A stretch of DNA of 64,000 nucleotides from Parasponia andersonii (Eukaryota; Streptophyta; Magnoliopsida; Rosales; Cannabaceae). Positions 11,534 to 22,396 of this stretch are shown in pieces. The DNA lies in the NCBI GenBank assembly GCA_002914805.1, contig JXTB01000052.1, positions 686,712 through 750,711 on the forward strand, read 5' to 3'. Positions within the stretch are counted from its first letter, which is position 1; each line of letters starts with the position of its first letter. The notes under the pieces were generated by a model. That model was not told where the DNA came from, did no database searches, and saw only the letters and a program-made list of their open reading frames with translations. A program made the position numbers and the translations under genes.

Positions 11534-14500
11534 ATGGCTACCGGCAGTTTAGCATCTCTTCAAGTTCTACCACTTCAAAGCAGCAACTTTAATAATTGGA
11601 CGATCAAAATGAAAGTCCTCCTTGAAGCACATGATATTTAGGAAGTAGTGGAGAAAGGCTACAAAGGGCTAAGAGATGAGTCAATACTATCCTCAACACA
11701 GAAGGATAGTTTAAAAGATTCAAGAAAAAAAGATAAAAAAGCTCTCTTCCTCATCTACCAAGCTTTAGATGACTACGGGTTTGAGAAAATCTCAAGTGCA
11801 ACTTCCGCTAAGGAAGCATAAGAGAAACTTCAAATTTCATATAAAGGAGAAGAAAAGGTTAAAAAGGTCCATCTTCAAAATTTAAGAGGAGAGATTGATT
11901 TACTACACATGACGGAGACTGAGTTAGTTTCTGAATACTTTTCAACAATTTTAGCCATTTCGAATCAAATGAAGCGAAATGGTAAGAAATTTGAAAATGT
12001 TACGATCATGAAAAAGATTCTTTAATCGTTAGATTCAAAGTTCGAGAATATTGTTACTGTCATCGAAGAAACTAAAGATTTAGAAACCATAACGATAGAA
12101 CAACTCTTGGGTTCTTTACAAGCTCACGAGAAAAAGAAAAAGAAGAAACCAAATTTTAAGGAGCAGCTTTTCAAGACACAACTTACAGAGAAAGAACATA
12201 ACCAATGTAGCGAAAGAAGTCAACGTGGTCGTAGTAAAGCACAAGCTCGAGGACAAGGATATAGTACAAGTTGAGGTCATGAACGAGGTTGGAATTCCAA
12301 CAATCACAATTATCATATCAGCAATTTCGAAAGAGGAGAAAGCTCTACAAGAGGTCGTGATAGAGGTCGAATGAACTCATGGCCTGAGAAGTCTCAAGTT
12401 GAATGTTTCAATTGTCACAAGTTTGGCCATTATGCTAGAGAGTGTAGAGCACCCAATAGCAGAATTGAAGAGAAAGTCAATTACATTGAAGAGGAAAAGG
12501 AAGAAAATGGTACCATACTACTAGCATATAACGATAACAACGGAGGACAAGACAACACGTGGTATCTTGACACCGGTGCTAGCAATTATATGTATGGGCA
12601 TCGATCAATATTTATAGAACTTGATGAATCAATCAGTGGGAGTGTTTCTTTTGGTGATGATTCAAAAGTAGCGGTAAAAGGAGAAGGTAAAATTCTTATC
12701 CACTTGAAAAATAGGGGGCATTAATTTATTTCAAATGTTTATTATGTACCCACAATGAAAACAAACATCTTAAGTTTGGGACAACTCTGAGAGAAAGGCT
12801 ATGATATTCACTTGAAAAATTATAGTCTTTCTATAAGAGATAACAACATAAACTTGATTGCCAACGTACCTATGTTAAGAAATAGAAAATTCTTATTGAA
12901 TATTCAAAATGATATGGCAAAATGTCTAAAAGCATGTTATAAGGATTCATCATGGCTATCGTATTTGAGATTCGGACATCTTAACTTTGGAGGACTAGAG
13001 CTACTATCCAAGAAAGAAATGGTGAGAGGCTTGCTATGCATGAATCATCTTGATCAGCTTTGTGAAGGATGTTTATTTGGGAAGCAATTCAGAAAAAGCT
13101 TTCCAAAAAAGTCGAATTCAAGAGCCCAGATGTCACTAGAGCTCGTGCATACAGATATGTGCGGTCCTATCAAACCAAGTTCTTTCGGTAAAAGCAATTA
13201 CTTCTTGCTCTTTATTGATGATTTCTCAAGAAAGACTTGGATTTATTTCTTAAAGCAAAAATTAGAAGTCTTTGAAGCTTTCAAGAAGTTCAAGGCTACT
13301 GTAGTAGGGGAAAACGGTCTTCAGATCAAAGCCATGAGATCTGATAGAGGAAGAGAATTCACTTCAAAAGAGTTACAAGAATTCTACGAAACAAATGGAA
13401 TTCGATGACCTTTAACCGTTCCAAGATTCCCTCAACAGAATAGTATGGCAAAAAGAAAGAATTGGACCATCCTCAACATAGCTCGAAGCATGGTGAAAAG
13501 TAAGAGATTACCCAAAGAGTTCTAGGCAGAAGCTGTTGCATGTGCAGTTTACTTATCCAATCAATCTATAACAAGAAGTGTGTGGGGAAAGACACTACAG
13601 GAAGCATTGAGCGGAAAGTAGCCTGGGATCTCCCCCTGGAGAGTCTTTGGAAGCATAGCCTATATGCATATACTAGACGAACATAGAATCAAGCTTGATG
13701 ATAAAAGTGAGAAGTTCATTTTCATCGGCTACGACACCAACTCCAAAGGATATAAGTTATACAATCTTAACAATGGAAAATAAATCATCAGCTGAGATGT
13801 AATATTCGATGAAGAAGGTGAATGAGACTTTAGTTCTCAAACAAATGACTACAATTTCTTTCCACAATTTAAAGATATGGAAATACTAGTAGAGCAAGCA
13901 AGAGAAGTCTATCAGGAGGCTATTACTCCACCTTTCTAACCAACATCATCAACTCATGAAGATTCACCTCTATCTTTCTTAACTGAGAGGCATGAAGAAC
14001 GTACAAGAAGTCTTGAAGATCAATATAAGGTGACCGATAGACTCGAAAACCTCACTCTATTTTGCCTATTTGCTGATTGTGAATCGATGAACTTTCAAGA
14101 GGCTGTACAAGATGAAAAATGGAGGAATGCAATGGATGAAGAAGTCAAAGCCATAGAGAAGAATAACACTTGTGAACTATCCACTTTTCCTAAAAGTTAT
14201 AAAGCTATCAGTGTAAAATGGGTGAACAACATGAAGAAGAATACCAACAGAGAGGTAGAAAGATACAAAGCAAGGTTAGTCACGAAAGGCTATAGTCAAA
14301 GAGCAGACATTAACTACGACGAGGTATTCGCTCCTGTTGCATGATTAGAAACTATAAGACTAATTATTTCTCTTGCTGCTCAGAATAAATGGAAGATTCA
14401 TCAAATGGATGTAAAGTTTACATTTCTGAATGGAGTTCTTGAAGAAGAAGTCTATATCGAACAACTATTGGGTTATGAGATGAAAGGGTATAAAGATAAG

Positions 14501-15606
14501 GTTTTGAAGTTGAAAAAGGTTCTTTACGGTCTAAAGCAAGCACCAAGAGCATGAAACAGCTGAATTGAAGAATATTTCTAAGAGAATAGATTCTTTAAGT
14601 GTCCTTATGAACATGCTCTCTATGTTAAGACTAAAGATGGAGATATTCTGATCGTATGCTTGTACGTAGATGATCTCATATTCACTGAAAGTAATCCAAG
14701 GATGTTTAACGAATTCAAAAGAGTAATGACACATAAGTTTGAAATGACAGACATCGGACTTATGGTGTACTACCTTGGCATAGAAGTCAAGCAAAAGGAA
14801 GACGACATCTTTATCTCTCAAGAAAGCTATACAGAAGAGATCCTAAAGAAATTTAATATGGATGACTACAAGCTGATAAGTACACTAGTGGAGTACGGAA
14901 TAAAATTATTCAAAGACGATGAAGCAGAAAAGGTGGATCCAACACTCTTCAAGAGCCTTGTTGGATGCCTTTGGTACTTGATATGTACAAGACCCGACAT
15001 TCTCTATGCAACTGAACTAGTGAGTCATTACATGGAAAGTCCAACAACTACTCACTTCAAAGCTGCAAAGAGAATTCTCCATTACCTAAAAGGTACGATC
15101 AATCTTGGCTTGTTCTATTTAGTTTCTAATGATTACAAACTCGTTAGTTACAGTGATAGTGATTGGGCCAGAGATACTGATGATCGAAAAAGCACAACTG
15201 GTTTTGTATTTTTCATGGGAGAAATTGTCTTCACCTGGGTATCAAACAACCGATTGTCACCCTTTCAACATGCGAAGTTGAGTATGTAGCTGCTATATCA
15301 TATATTAGTCATGCAATTTGGCTAAGAAGGTTATTAAAAGAGTTAAATATGCCTTAAAAGGAGCTAATGGAGATTTTTATCGATAATAAATCAGCAATAG
15401 CTTTGGCTAAAAATCCAGTCTTTCATGACCAAAGCAAGCATATCGACACTTGCTATCATTAAATAAGAGAATGTGTTGCAAATAAAGAAGTACAATTAGA
15501 GTATGCGAGATCACATGATCAAATTGCTAATATTTTCACCAAGCTACTCAAGTTTGAAGACTTTGCAAGATTAAGAAACTTGCATGGTATTATAAAACAA
15601 GTTTAA
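11534..15606 (+). pseudogene. copia-1 gag-pol polyprotein remnant
   Basis: From the ATG at 11534 one reading frame runs to about 15245 with substitutions to stops but no frameshift; a one-base loss near 15247 then shifts the last part. Domains in order: UBN2-type gag, zinc knuckle CFNCHKFGHYAREC (from about 12407), protease DTGASN (about 12571), GAG-pre-integrase and integrase (HTDMCGP at about 13147, DDFSRK at about 13219, DRGREF at about 13342), reverse transcriptase (YVDDL at about 14663), RNase H (DSDWARD at about 15157). Many stops replace expected Trp, Gln or Arg codons, for example KEA-stop-EKL, consistent with C-to-T decay. Not functional. Confidence 0.92.
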
Positions 15607-15613
15607 GGGAGAG

Positions 15614-16062
15614 TGTTGAAAATAAACTTGTTTAAGCCTATAAAACATCAACATGAGACCCAATAAGTTGGAGTTAGCCCAAGTGCAAAGCTCATAAAAG
15701 AAAAAGTCCAAGTCCAAATTGAAGAAGCCTTCCACCTAGAATCTTCTAGCATTAGCTAGATATTAGTTTTTTGTATGTGAATTATTTGATATTATTATTA
15801 GAAGTGTATTGAAGAAAATATGTGTGGCTTAAGGATTATTGTAATTATTTATTTGTGTGGTTCTTATTGTTTCTCATGTAGTATAAATACCCCTCCCCAT
15901 TTGAGTTCTAAGCATCAAGTAAGAAGCAAAGCTTCTCAGAGCGAAGATAAGAGAGAAAGAAGCATAACTTCTAGTGAGTGAGTGAGCTTGAAGAGTGAAG
16001 TTGAGAATTTTCTCTTGTAAAAATATTTGAGTGAATAATAAAGTTTGTTTTACTTTCCAACA
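15614..16062 (+). repeat. copia-1 3' LTR
   Basis: 449 bp from TGTTGAAAATAAACTTG to TTTCCAACA. Lacks the 217-bp internal duplication seen in the 5' LTR. Confidence 0.9.
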
Positions 16063-16288
16063 TATTCTGTGGCCCTAAAATCTTGATCAACCCTTTTCTT
16101 GACTATAAGTGCTATATATGGAAATGCCGTGTAATATTGAAAATTAACTATATACATGAGTACCGTTTCAAAAGGTTTTTCTTCAAAGATATGAGTAATG
16201 AATTTTAAATATATCCTCTGATATGGCTTGAGTCTTGAGCCAATCATCTAGTCTCCTAAATTCTATATAAGATGATAAGAATGCATAT
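16063..16288. repeat. duplication unit 2 segment between copia-1 and gypsy-1
   Basis: Matches unit 1 from about 7288 to 7510. It begins with the second TATTC target copy of copia-1 and ends with ATAT, repeated after gypsy-1. No gene. Confidence 0.85.
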
Positions 16289-16943
16289 TGCTATGATCCT
16301 AGTCTCAAACTAGACAATTGTGTAATACTTAGCACAGTTCATCACACTAAGTCAGCCTACCAACACTCAAGAAAGGAACTTAGAGTAAGTTTTGAGATAA
16401 AATGGTAAAGATAAGAGAGTTTGAGTAAATAAATGACCTTTGTATTACTCTTAGAATGTTTACAACTCTCCCAAATAGGACTTGTGTATAAATGAACCCA
16501 AAGGGTCCTTTATATAGGCAAAGCCTAAACCAATCAAGGGTTATGATCGTGCTAAGTGGCATGATCTTACATAGCATCTAGAATATTCTCAAACAAAGTT
16601 ACAATATCTATAAAGATATTTACATAGAGAAATCTAGAACAAGCATGGTCTAGATCCTTCTAAGAGGTTTACCCACTATCTTAGCTCTTCCAAGTCATTT
16701 TAGGAGCTTTTAGGACCGTCCAACCCATCTAGCATCATCCGGTTTTGTCTAGAGCCTTCTAGGACTTAGTAGCGCCATTTAGAGTCTTCTAGTATAGCCA
16801 AGACCTCTCTTTGTCATTCTAGAAGTGTTTACCACGTTCTAAGGTCTTCCTCTATCCTTTTGGGTGAGTAGTATATATAGAGGACCTTAGAGCCATGAGC
16901 AACATCATTTGGATTTAGGGAGTTAAATGAGCGGGGTGTAGCA
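16289..16943 (-). repeat. gypsy-1 3' LTR
   Basis: 655 bp, matched by 20963-21616. Contains a TATATATA promoter-like box near 16871 in minus orientation. A purine-rich tract adjoins it at 16944-16953 (read on the minus strand). Confidence 0.88.
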
Positions 16944-16954
16944 CTTTCCCTCAC

Positions 16955-19255
16955 TCAAATTTGCGACGTCCTCGTTGCGCCATCGACTTTGAACTGCTCG
17001 ATATAGTTTTTGAATTACCATAAGGCATCCTCATGCTCCCAGCTTGCGTCAGCCTCGGATGAATTTTTCTATTTCACTAGGTATTCTCGATAATTAGGAA
17101 CACCACATCGGCGGATCAAGCGATCAGCCAAAATACACTCCACCTCTTTGTCAAAAGAGGTTACCACCGCAGTAGGAGCCCTTTTGGATTTGCCTATTGA
17201 AAGATCCCCCTCATCTCCATGGTAGGGTTTTAGCATTCTAACATGGAAGACAGGGAAAATCTTTAACTTGGCGGAGAGTTGAAGCTTATAGAAGACCTTA
17301 CCCACGCACTTGAGTACTGGAAATGGACCCTCGTATTTGCACACCAACCCTTTATGCACCTTCCTTAAGGTTTTAAATTGTTGGGGCAATAGCTTGACAA
17401 GGACTAAATCCCCCTCTTAGTACTCAACGTGCCTCCTCTTTTTGTCGGCCCATTTTTTCATTCTTTTAGAAGCTTTGTTCAAGTAGGCCTTAGCCAACTC
17501 CACTTGTTCATGCCATGCCTTAGCAAACTTGAATGCAGTAGGATTCTTCCCATTATAACTTGTCGCTAAGGCATATGGGGTCATAGGTTGTTGACCCATG
17601 ACTATCTCGAAGAGACTCTTGCCTGTAGACTTGCTTCTCTGGAGGTTAAAAGAGAATTAGGCTACATCAAGTAATTTTACCCAATCTGTTTAGTTGGCAC
17701 TCACAAAGTGCCTCAAATATAGCTCTAGCAAGGCATTCACCATTTCTGTCTGGTCATAATTTTGGGGGTGAAAGCTAGTAGAAAAGTTTAAGTCTAGACC
17801 TATTAACTTGAACAATTCTGTCCAAAACCTTCCAGTGAATCGGGGATCACGATCACTTACGACATTTAATGGGACTCTCCAAAGCTTCACGACATGCTTC
17901 ATAAAAAGCCGCACGGTCTCATCGGCGGGACAATTTGGTGAAGCAGGTATAAATGTGGCACACTTGCTGAAGTGATCCGCCACTACTATAATGTTGCCAA
18001 AGTTCTTTGACTTAGGCAAGCTAGTAATAAAATCTATGGAAACACTCTCTCACGACCTCTTAGGAATGGGGAGAGGTTCCAACAATCTGGCCGGTGATTG
18101 TTGTTCTACCTTGTCTTGTTAGCACACAAGACAAGTTCGTACATAGGCCTCGACATCATCCCTTAGTTGAGGCCAATAGTAGATAGATTTGATAAGAGTA
18201 AGAGTGTGTTTCTAACCTGGGTGACCAGCCCACAAAGAATCGTGACACTCTTTGATAAGCTCTTTTCTTAAGTTCCCCCACTTAGGCACATAGAGTCGAT
18301 TGCCTTTGGCATAGAGAAGTCCGCTGCTTAGCCAAAAATGTCTTGTATTTCCTTCCGTTACTAGGGGTAGCAGGCTCTTTGTAAGAATATCGTGTTCTAG
18401 TCCTTCCTTGATTTTTCTCTATCAAGGTGCTATCAGGCCTGCTTAAGGTGGCCAATTCTGTCTTTCTGCTTAGGGCATCTGCCACCACATTTGCCTTTCC
18501 AGGCTTATATTCAAGATTGTAATCAAATTCTACCAAGAAGTCTTTCCACCAAGCTTGCTTGGGATTCAACTTTTTCTGAGTTTCAAAGTAGCTTGTGGCT
18601 ACGTTGTCAGTCATGATCGTGAAGTGAGTACCCAACAAGTAGTGTCGCCACACCCTTAAGCAATGGATGATGATAGTCATATCTTTTTTTTTGCACCGGG
18701 TAGTGTCTCTCAGTGTCATTGAGCTTACGATTTTCATAAGCAATTGGACGCCCTTCTTGCATTAGTACTCTACCAATAGTAAAGTTAGAGGTATCCGTGT
18801 GAATCTCATATGTCTTTGAGTGATTGAGTAAGCTGAGAATCGGCTTTTCGCTTACTGCCCTCTTCAAGTCTTCGAATGAAACCTGACACTCAAGTGTCCA
18901 TTCCCAAGACTTGTTCTTCTTGAGCAAGTTAGTAAGTGGTGCAGCTCTTGCTGAGTAGGACTTCATGAACCACCTATAATAGTTCACAAGTCTGAGGAAG
19001 GATCTTAACTCTGGCACCTTAGTAGGAGGTTCTCACTCTTGGATAGTTTGTACCTTGGCTCGATCCATCATAAGTTTCCCATCCTTTATCTTATGCCCTA
19101 GGAACATCACTTCCTCTTAGGCAAAGGAGCATTTCTCATTCTTTATAAATAGTTGGTTTTCCCTCAAGACATCGAACACATTTCTCAAATGTTCTAGGTG
19201 CTCTTCCATGGTCTTACTATAAATGACTATGTCATCAAGATAGACTACCACGAAC
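16955..19255 (-). pseudogene. gypsy-1 pol remnant: RT palm, RNase H, integrase, chromodomain
   Basis: Minus-strand frames with several stops and shifts. Visible parts from N- to C-terminus: the RT catalytic [17 protein letters not shown] (about 19245-19195), RT connection [16 protein letters not shown] (about 19008), RNase H with [10 protein letters not shown] (about 18800) and YKPGKANVVADALSRK (about 18500), integrase with VVADHFSK (about 17980) and VVSDRDPRFTGRFW (about 17855), then PVFHVRMLKPYH (about 17250) and chromodomain residues GVPNYREYLVK plus ASWEHEDALW (about 17100-17010). Internal stops at 17068 and elsewhere make it a pseudogene. Confidence 0.88.
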
Positions 19256-19598
19256 TGATCGAGGTAGGGATGGTGCCTTTCGGTGCTCCGATGTTGTTCC
19301 AGAAGAAGAAAGATGGCTCACCAAGGATGTGCATTGATTACCGGGCTCTTAACAAGGTTACGGTAAAGAACAAATACCACATCCCACTTATTGCCGACTT
19401 GTTTGATCAACTTGGGAACGCTAGATATTTCTCAAAGCTTGATCTACGCTCAAGGTACTACCAAGTATGCATAGCAGAGGGGGATAAGCCTAAGACCACG
19501 TGCATGATAAGGTATGGTGCTTATGAGTTCTTAGTCATGTCATTTGGTCTTACTAATGTACCTGCTACCTTTTGCACCCTCATGAATAAATGGTTTTG
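19256..19598 (+). other. inverted RT fragment inside gypsy-1
   Basis: On the plus strand, opposite to the rest of the element, an open frame encodes the N-terminal half of a Ty3 reverse transcriptase: [40 protein letters not shown] and [16 protein letters not shown]. The catalytic YLDD motif that should follow lies directly adjacent on the minus strand (about 19235). The 340-bp block was therefore inverted in place. It is not an independent gene. Confidence 0.85.
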
Positions 19599-19735
19599 CC
19601 ATTGATTGTTGCATCCACAAAAAAGTAGGCCCTTTAGCTTGTGACTTAGGTGCTGATTGTAAGGCATTAAGGAGTTGCAAGGAACCAACACGTGCACCAC
19701 CATCTTCTCTATCACCTCCTTCTTGGCTTGGCTCA

Positions 19736-20909
19736 GAGGCGATTAAGGCATTGAAAGCTTTCTTCTTAGGATAGTCGTGTGCCCTATGTGGCCTATCGTA
19801 AAGAAAGCACTTGACTATTGGCTTGGAGAAGTCACGGTCTTCCTTCTCTTTGTCCTTGTCTTTGTGCCTGTAGGAGGAACTATCTTTGTTCCATTTTCCT
19901 CCTTTTGTTTGCTCTCCCCACTTTTTGCTCCACCACCCTTCTTGTCTTCGGCCTTAGAAGGGTCCTTGTTGGTAGAGTAATCAACAAAGCTCTCGGCTTC
20001 TGTAATAGCATCAACCAAGTCCTGGATGCCACGACGCTTGAGTTCTAACTTGGCCTAGTTCTGAAGACCATCCATGAACAAGAATAGGGCATCTTTATCT
20101 GAAGTGTCAGGGACTTCGAGCAAGAGTATGGTAAACTCTTTCACATAGTCTCTAACACTACCAGATTGTTTGAGGTAGCAAAGGCAGCCTCTCAGCTCCT
20201 CTTCGGCATTCTCGGGGAAGAATGACCTTTTTAACTCTCTTTCGAAGTCATCAAAGGTGGCTATAGTACACACCCCTCATTGCATCTCCCGGTGTCTCCG
20301 CCTCCACCATAGCATGGCGGTATCAGTTAGATACAAAGTAACATTACAAATTTTACCGGTATCATCTGTCACACTGGCGGCCTCAAAGTATTGTTCGAGT
20401 CTCTATAGGAAGTTCTCAACTTCCTTACCATTGTGAGTACTATTGAAGTTCTTTGGTTTAGGTACCTTAACCTTCCTTGCCTCAATGGTTGTTGTAGTGG
20501 TCACTCCCGTGGCCACCGCACACTTGCACAAAGTAAGATCACCACCTATCTCATCTACTCTAAGTACAACATTAGTGAGTTCTCTTTGGAAGAGATCTCG
20601 TACCTTAGCAATCTCCAAATGAAGGGACTCGATCTCGCGCCTTAAGTCGGCCTCTAGCCTACTAAGCGCATCTTTGATGCCACTATGGATCTCCGCATCC
20701 TCGTTCTCTAAACCGTCGCAACAACCATCTAGATTGTCTACACGCTCGCCTAACATGCCTAAGTTAGACTCTAGTCAGGACACTCTAGCCTTTAAACTAG
20801 CCACCATGTCCACGGACTTGCCGTGGGTAGCACCCTTCTTCCCTTTATCGCACCCACGTTTAGAAGCACCAACTTCGACGGGGTCAGGAGTTGCAGCTAT
20901 GGTCTTCAT
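19736..20909 (-). pseudogene. gypsy-1 gag remnant with zinc knuckle
   Basis: The minus-strand ATG at 20909 opens a gag frame with a charged, helix-prone N-terminus (about 20756-20550), a retrotransposon-gag domain (FDDFERELKRSFFPENAEEE at about 20260) and a Lys-rich C-terminus. In the zinc knuckle at about 19810-19765 the second and last Cys of the CCHC pattern are both Tyr (CFLYDRPHRAHDYP), which would abolish zinc binding. Several in-frame stops. Confidence 0.8.
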
Positions 20910-20962
20910 TTAAACAATGGAACCACCAAGATATAACGAGCAACCTGGCTCTAATACGACGC

Positions 20963-21616
20963 TGTCACAATCCTAGCCTCAATCTAGACCATCATGCAGC
21001 ACTTAGCATAGTCTGTCACACTAAGTCAGCCTACCAACACTCAAGAAGAGGACTTAAAGTAAGTTTTGAGATAAAGTAGTAAGGATAAGAGAGTTTGAGT
21101 AAATAAATGGCCTTTGTATTACTTTTAGAATGTTACAACTCTCACAAATAGGATTTGTGTACAAATTAACCCAAAGGGTCCTTTATATAGGCAAAGTCTA
21201 AACTAACTAAGGGTTATGATCGTGCCAAGTGGCATGATCTTACATAGGGTCTAGAATATTCTCAGACAAATTTACAATATCTACAAAGATATTTACATAG
21301 AGAAATCTAGAACAAGCATGATCTAGATCCTTCTAAGAGGTTCACCCACTATCTTGGCTCTTCCAAGTCATTCTAGGAGCTTCTTGGATCGTCCAACCTA
21401 TCTAGCACCATCCCGTCTTGTCTAGAGTCTTCTAGGACTTAGTAGCACCATCTGGAGTCTTCTAGTATGGCCAAGACCTCTCTTGATCATTTTAGAAGTA
21501 TCCACCATGTTCTAGAGTCTTCCTTTGTCCTTTTGGGTGAGCAGTATATATAGAGAACCTTAGAGCCATGAGCAACACCATTTGGATTTAGAGAGCCAAA
21601 TGAGCGGAGCGTAACA
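20963..21616 (-). repeat. gypsy-1 5' LTR
   Basis: 654 bp, TGTCACAATCCTAG ... GCGTAACA on the plus strand. Homologous to 16289-16943 and to the LTR of the truncated gypsy at 38099-38749. Confidence 0.88.
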
Positions 21617-22223
21617 ATATGCTTCCTTATCCACAAATTCAAGATATGCTTGAATCAGTGGATCTTTTTGACTTTTGTAGTTATCCGGTATAAATTTGTA
21701 ATGTCTAGTAACTATGTAATTAACTAATTATTATATCTTCTCTTAATTAATTAACTAAAGGCAGAACCCAAATCTGAAGGCTTTCATGGTGCTCGCTTTG
21801 AAATAACTGTAATGAGAGTAGTGTTACAGACTAATTATGTATATTGTTAATTTTTTATGTATACAATTTTGTACGTTTACAATTACTAACTCTCACCGGT
21901 CCAAAAGTTAATTAGCAGTTTAGCATCACATGCTATACGTCTCTCACACAATAATTTTTTGGTGGATCCTACGTATTGTATTAGTCCCACGTACAAATTT
22001 ACTGTTGTTATTCAGTGAGTCTTTGAACTTATTGGTGATCTTGATAAAGATGATTAAGACTGTAAAGAAAAAGAGCCAACTTCTAGACAAAAAAAAAAAG
22101 AAAATTGTTTAGCATTACAATATCCGGTCAGTTCTCCCTACCACATAATGTATGAAGTAACATTCATGATCCAACCTAACAATCAACGTGGCAGCCATCT
22201 ATTCAAAGAATTCGGAAATATTG
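21617..22223. repeat. duplication unit 2 segment between gypsy-1 and solo LTR
   Basis: Matches unit 1 from about 7506 to 8170 with small indels (one loss near 21845 relative to 7735-7785). Ends in TATTG, the target copy of the next insertion. No gene. Confidence 0.85.
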
Positions 22224-22342
22224 TGTAAAAACCCAGTTTCTTTAGGAGCAAAATAGTCTTTTGACCAGATTTAAAAAAAAAAAAAATCAGATTACATATC
22301 TTCTCTCTCTCTCCTCTCTCTCGTTTCACTCTCTCCCCCTGA

Positions 22343-22396
<54 letters not shown>

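Larger units (their letters stand above)
10302..16062 (+). mobile_element. Ty1/copia LTR retrotransposon (copia-1), decayed
   Basis: Complete but dead element flanked by TATTC (10297-10301 and 16063-16067). Unit 1 of the tandem duplication shows the empty site near 7288. Order: 5' LTR, primer-binding site from 10989 (TGATATCAAAGTGAGG, a variant of the initiator-Met tRNA type), a leader rich in GTTGACC repeats (11230-11450), gag-pol remains, polypurine tract AAGGGAGAG just before the 3' LTR at 15614. Integrase precedes reverse transcriptase, which defines the copia order. The first LTR base reads CG instead of TG. Confidence 0.93.
16289..21616 (-). mobile_element. Ty3/gypsy chromodomain retrotransposon (gypsy-1), rearranged
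   Basis: Minus-strand element with near-equal LTRs (16289-16943 as 3', 20963-21616 as 5') and a 4-bp ATAT flank on each side (16285-16288 and 21617-21620); the empty site is visible near 7503. Downstream of the 5' LTR a GTATTAGAGCCAGG primer-binding site resembles the initiator-Met type. Order: coiled-coil gag, zinc knuckle, reverse transcriptase, RNase H, integrase, chromodomain, which defines a chromodomain-bearing Ty3 lineage. Protease and the RT N-terminus are missing in the minus orientation, and a 340-bp RT piece is inverted (19256-19598). Not functional. Confidence 0.92.

Noticed and set aside
19198..19605. Plus-strand reverse transcriptase frame as a separate gene
   Set aside because: It is an inverted piece of gypsy-1; its missing half is adjacent on the other strand.
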